From Paramacrobiotus richtersi (taxonomy: Eukaryota > Tardigrada > Eutardigrada > Parachela > Macrobiotidae), in the NCBI GenBank assembly GCA_034698045.1, contig JAQGAU010001026.1:1-21939 (forward strand): a DNA stretch of 21,939 nt, given 5' to 3'. The notes beneath the pieces are model-generated. The model was given only the letters and a program-made list of their open reading frames with translations. It had not been told where the DNA came from and did not search any database. Positions 18,447 through 21,939 of this stretch are shown here, piece by piece (position 1 is the first letter of the stretch; each line of letters opens with the position of its first letter). The position numbers and the translations under genes were made by a program.

Positions 18447-21388
18447 TCACATATGGATGTCTCCATACAATTCTCCAATCACCGAGCGCACATCGGGATT
18501 AGACTGCTCCAACAAATGCAGCAGAACAGCATCCACCGGCATATGCGGCAACAACTGGGAGAAAAAGAGCACATCCGGGCATTTCAAGCTACTGCTGCGC
18601 AGCGACGGCAGACGCAGCAGAATCTTGCCGAAACGGGATTTATCGTCCGGATGCATCTGTCCACAGTGCTTCTCCAGTCCGGCAAACAGTTTCTCGCGAC
18701 AAGTCTCCACGCACTGCACGTTAGCGAGACCTTTCGCATCTAACGACAGAAACCAAAACCATGTTAAATTTTGTTAGGAAAGGTCACAGCAATCTTTTGC
18801 CACTACTTGGTATTATTAGGATAGTCCTTACTAAAACTGTAAGTAACAAAAACATTATCAAAATTGAATAATATATCGCTTTCTTGTTAAGATTTTGTTA
18901 ATGTTTATGTTTACAGTTAGAGATCGTTGTATACAACGGATGCATATAACAAAGTGCAAATCAATAAAACTCTCTTATTCAAGTAAGACCGATTCTCTAC
19001 TAATGCGACAGAAATCTTAGCAAGGGAATTTACATAAATTTACTGATTTTAAAATTCAAACGGAGAAGTAAGTAGAAGGCAAAATGTGCACTTCAAGAGT
19101 CTTCATGAAAGCATTCGACAGAAATTGATAATTCTAGCAAAATTTTAGTACTGAATAATGAACGCCGCGCAACTTGGAATGCAATGAACGAGATTTTCAT
19201 TTGTACTAACTGCAGCATAACTAAATTACCAGCCTAGCATTTTAACAAACAACTGGAAAATTTTCATTAATTTTGAATTTCACTTGTTGCCCGCAACCAC
19301 AGCAAGAGTCCTTCAACAGCTAAAACAAGATTAACGAAATAATCAGCAGCTGTACCTGGATTGAACAAGACAATGCCCCGCAGGCAAGCCATCTCGATGC
19401 TGTCCACTTTCAAGCTGGCCATTTTGCTGACCAACTCAATGGACATGCGCTCTACCAATCCATGCATTCCAAACAGCTGCGCTGGTGCCGCTTCGACAAA
19501 CACACCAGATGACAAGAGCAGTCCGTTGCTCATTCCAGCCAACAGAGTGCGGCCGGCCATTGCCGATAAGTGCAGCTCGTTCCAAGCTGAATATACAAGT
19601 AGAAAAGTTGAGTAAAAATGTCACCATCGTCACAGATCTGCACTATGTCAGATGGCTACACCAATCGCAGAAAACACTCGAGGGAAACAATTTACTGTGC
19701 GATATTACTGCAGTTACTATCCTAACGTTTCAGATAAACTGTTGGGAATATTTAACGAACCTACTGTACAGTAGTTCACGGAAAAGTAATGTTTCTGGAT
19801 ATGCAACTATCAAGATTCAAGGATTTTAAAATTAGTAAACACTTTCTTTAAAATATCGGTTAGGGATGTCGTTAACGAATAAAAGGCAACTTACCACACT
19901 TGATCAACGCCAACTGATCGCCAATAGCCAAACTTCGAAACACAGGACACGACTTGGCGTAAGTCAACGCCAGATTGATCTCCTTTTCACACAAATCCAG
20001 GACATACTGCGTGTTGACCGACTGACCAAACCCGAGTGGCTTAAAATCCATTGGAAGTGACTGCGGAGCAACCTGCTGCTGCACCGTGCCCAGTAACACT
20101 GCATCAGCGTCCACTAACTGCGGAATGGAGAAGTCAAAGTCGTCATCATTGTCAATGGTTTCTTCATGGACAGCGGCCTCCAATGTTGGAGAGAACGGTT
20201 CAGGAGTGGTGGCGGAGATGCCGCTGAGTCCGAAAGAGCTGGTGGTCGGCTCCAGGTCCACGTCCAACGCGCTGAACCCTTCCGGTGGATTGTTGGCCAT
20301 AGCCGCTACAGCAGGCACGGCCACCGTGGTACCCGCTTCAGGACTGAATGTTTTAGCGCGACGGCCACGTTTGCGAGTGGAAGCCATCTGATCGCTTTGC
20401 ACTCCTAACAAAAGATCTCCAAAACAAAGATGCAAAAACTTTTCACCGTCCAGCCGTAAATAACATATACAATATTTGCCCAGAAATATGCACTTTATAA
20501 CTACTGTAAATAAAATAAGTGGTGGTGCGAATAACTGTCAGAAATTCAGTTAACTTCGCAAATTATTTTGCAGTACATTCGCTAAACGGAAGAACGACGT
20601 AAGTGGCCGCAGCTTACCATCTTTGCGCATTCCCATCTGGAGACACTTTTGATATCGACAGTACTGACAGCGATTTCGATGAAGCCGATCGACGATGCAG
20701 GCTCGAGCATGACGGCAGACGTAGGTGTCTTCTTTTCCGTTCCGAATTGTACGCTTGAAGAATCCCTTGCATCCTTCACAACTGGAAACAAAATTTCGTA
20801 AAATTAAAACTAAATTAAAATTTTGTAATCATCCGGTAACGGTGCCTGCAAGTCGTTGTCGCACGAATATCAATGTCAAGTTATAACCTTCTACTGTGAC
20901 AAGACTAAGCAGAATCAGTGCGACTAGTCACTAGTCGCAAGATAACTTACAAAATACGCTTACAAAGATTCGAATTATACGGTAACCTGAATTGACGACA
21001 AGGAAGTCTAATCGGCCAGCAAGCATGGCGCGTGCTCAACTATTCAAAATAACAAAAACAGATCAAAATTACGAAAACAGAAACAGTGTTCCTGTCCACA
21101 CAAAGCTCAGACGGAAAATGTATTTCAGAAATACAGCTCAGCCCAATCATGCAACAGGCTGAACCAAAAGTACCTGATGATCCCATAGTGTCGTCCCGTT
21201 GCTCGATCCCCGCAGATGGTGCAGCTGAACTTTGGGACTGCTAAAGGGTGACTTGGAGAATACGCTGCACCGCTGGTAAAACTTCCTGAAACGGGACTAG
21301 GCATGTCGTGAATGTACAAGGCATTTTGATCCTGCAGATAGGATACAGACACGGACGGAGAGGACCGAGATTCAGCTACAACTTCCAT
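18447..21388 (-). CDS. RXR: Retinoid X receptor / ultraspiracle homologue (NR2B), 470 residues
   Basis: Reverse-strand exons 21388-21174, 20781-20618, 20404-19895, 19586-19356 and 18739-18447 (TGA); phases 2, 1, 1, 1 agree; 471 codons. ATG follows an in-frame TAA. Nuclear ligand-regulated transcription factor, normally the common heterodimer partner of other receptors (ecdysone receptor in arthropods). The A/B region (1-55) is short. DNA-binding domain 56-123: two C4 zinc fingers, [15 protein letters not shown]-box [11 protein letters not shown], then [11 protein letters not shown], typical RXR. Hinge about 124-250 is long, starting with a basic [10 protein letters not shown] and including acidic DNDDDFDF. 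Ligand-binding domain ~250-451: AWNEL, Arg308 at the retinoid-carboxylate position, [31 protein letters not shown], all RXR-like. The AF-2 helix reads VLLHLLE where RXR has an internal Glu, and an extra 19 residues follow. First UTR exon(s) not located. Confidence 0.94.
18740..19355 (-). other. RXR intron 4
   Basis: 616-nt phase 1 intron interrupting the ligand-binding domain after LFNP. AT-rich; nothing else seen in it. Confidence 0.85.
20782..21173 (-). other. RXR intron 1, between the two zinc-finger exons
   Basis: 392-nt phase 2 intron splitting the DNA-binding domain just before the P-box Cys, a common nuclear-receptor intron position. It contains a small perfect palindrome, CGACTAGTCACTAGTCG-like, near 20921-20937; nothing else noted. 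Confidence 0.8.
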
Positions 21389-21939
21389 CGCCAAAGAGTA
21401 CCACCGTAAATAAATAATAACAAAAACTCCACAACAATAACAAATTGTTTACAACCGCAGACAGTGGGGAGTTCCGAATCTGCAGCTGATTCCCAGTAAA
21501 ATAAATCTTTAAAGTTTCCCTTCAGGGCGACTACAACTGCCGAAGCGGAAATCGGAACGGAAAGCTGCTTGTGGGCAGTCCAAGATGTGAACAGACTGAA
21601 TCGCAATGGTGAACACTGAAGAGCGAGAAACCAAAGGTAAGTATTGGTCAAAACTCTTTTTACCCGCGCCCACAGAAATAGCGAAGGGCTGGCCTTATTT
21701 TACGGACTCCCACTGCACAATTCATATTACGTGTCGAGATTGTTTTAACGAATTAACTTTTAAGACTTTACACTTGTGACTTGTGACTTCTTTAAGGCCA
21801 GAGGCAGTGATGTAGGCAGCAGTTATGGTGGTCTTCTTCAAACCAACATATCTTGTTATTGATTGCTATACTGCTTATTAAAATTTTTGTAATAACTAAA
21901 GGAATGGTTGTACTATAAATACTTCTAATCAAATCGCAA
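21389..21939. other. 5' flank of RXR
   Basis: 551 bp upstream of the RXR start codon, expected to hold the 5' UTR and possibly the promoter or an upstream non-coding exon. An in-frame TAA about 70 nt upstream excludes simple N-terminal extension. The reverse open frame 21376-21651 is in another frame and is not supported. Confidence 0.5.

Noticed and set aside
18447-21388. Assignment of the nuclear receptor to TR2/TR4, HNF4 or HR4/GCNF
   Set aside because: The ATGxHYGIIS start recalls those groups, but [19 protein letters not shown] and SLKC in the ligand-binding domain fit RXR/USP best.
1-21939. Prokaryotic features, CRISPR, operons or integrated viral genes
   Set aside because: Coding regions are split by GT-AG introns; no regularly spaced repeats, ribosome binding sites, or polymerase, integrase or capsid-like frames were seen.

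Overview
The window is nuclear DNA of an animal. All genes are interrupted by spliceosomal GT-AG introns (56 to roughly 950 nt), there is no operon layout, and the right end carries an unmistakable RXR-type nuclear receptor, a metazoan-only family. Composition is moderately AT-rich. An ecdysozoan or other small invertebrate (a tardigrade is one possibility) would fit, but nothing here fixes the phylum. Gene models were built by hand from splice signals; each join was kept only if the reading-frame phases agreed. For the six main starts (five full genes and the partial one at the left edge), an in-frame stop lies upstream of the ATG chosen.

Layout, left to right. 1-161 (-): first 53 codons of a gene running off the left edge, with an RPPKRDLPED-type motif like the one before the second bromodomain of BET proteins. 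1620-3737 (+): three-exon, 320-residue orphan protein; its first intron holds a perfect 62-bp palindrome and a 46-bp tandem duplication. 4366-6498 (-): five-exon orphan, 345 or 290 residues depending on the last splice. 7315-11533 (-): six-exon, 844-residue Ser-rich protein with about four tandem modules of 61-65 residues, and a 41-bp perfect direct repeat shared by the two introns around its largest exon. 12507-14958 (+), head-to-head with the previous gene: three-exon, 448-residue protein whose second half aligns with the C-terminal RecA-like domain of the DEAD-box helicase UAP56/DDX39, but with catalytic motifs V and VI degraded and no N-terminal ATPase domain. 15767-17511 (+, tentative): small cysteine-rich single-pass membrane protein of CYYR1/Shisa type. 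18447-21388 (-): RXR/ultraspiracle homologue, 470 residues, five coding exons, with an unusually long acidic hinge and a His in place of the AF-2 glutamate.

Nothing suggests these genes form one pathway; they are neighbours in a eukaryotic chromosome. The most notable items are the UAP56-derived pseudo-helicase and the RXR with an altered activation helix. I saw no tRNA, rRNA, CRISPR array or identifiable transposon.
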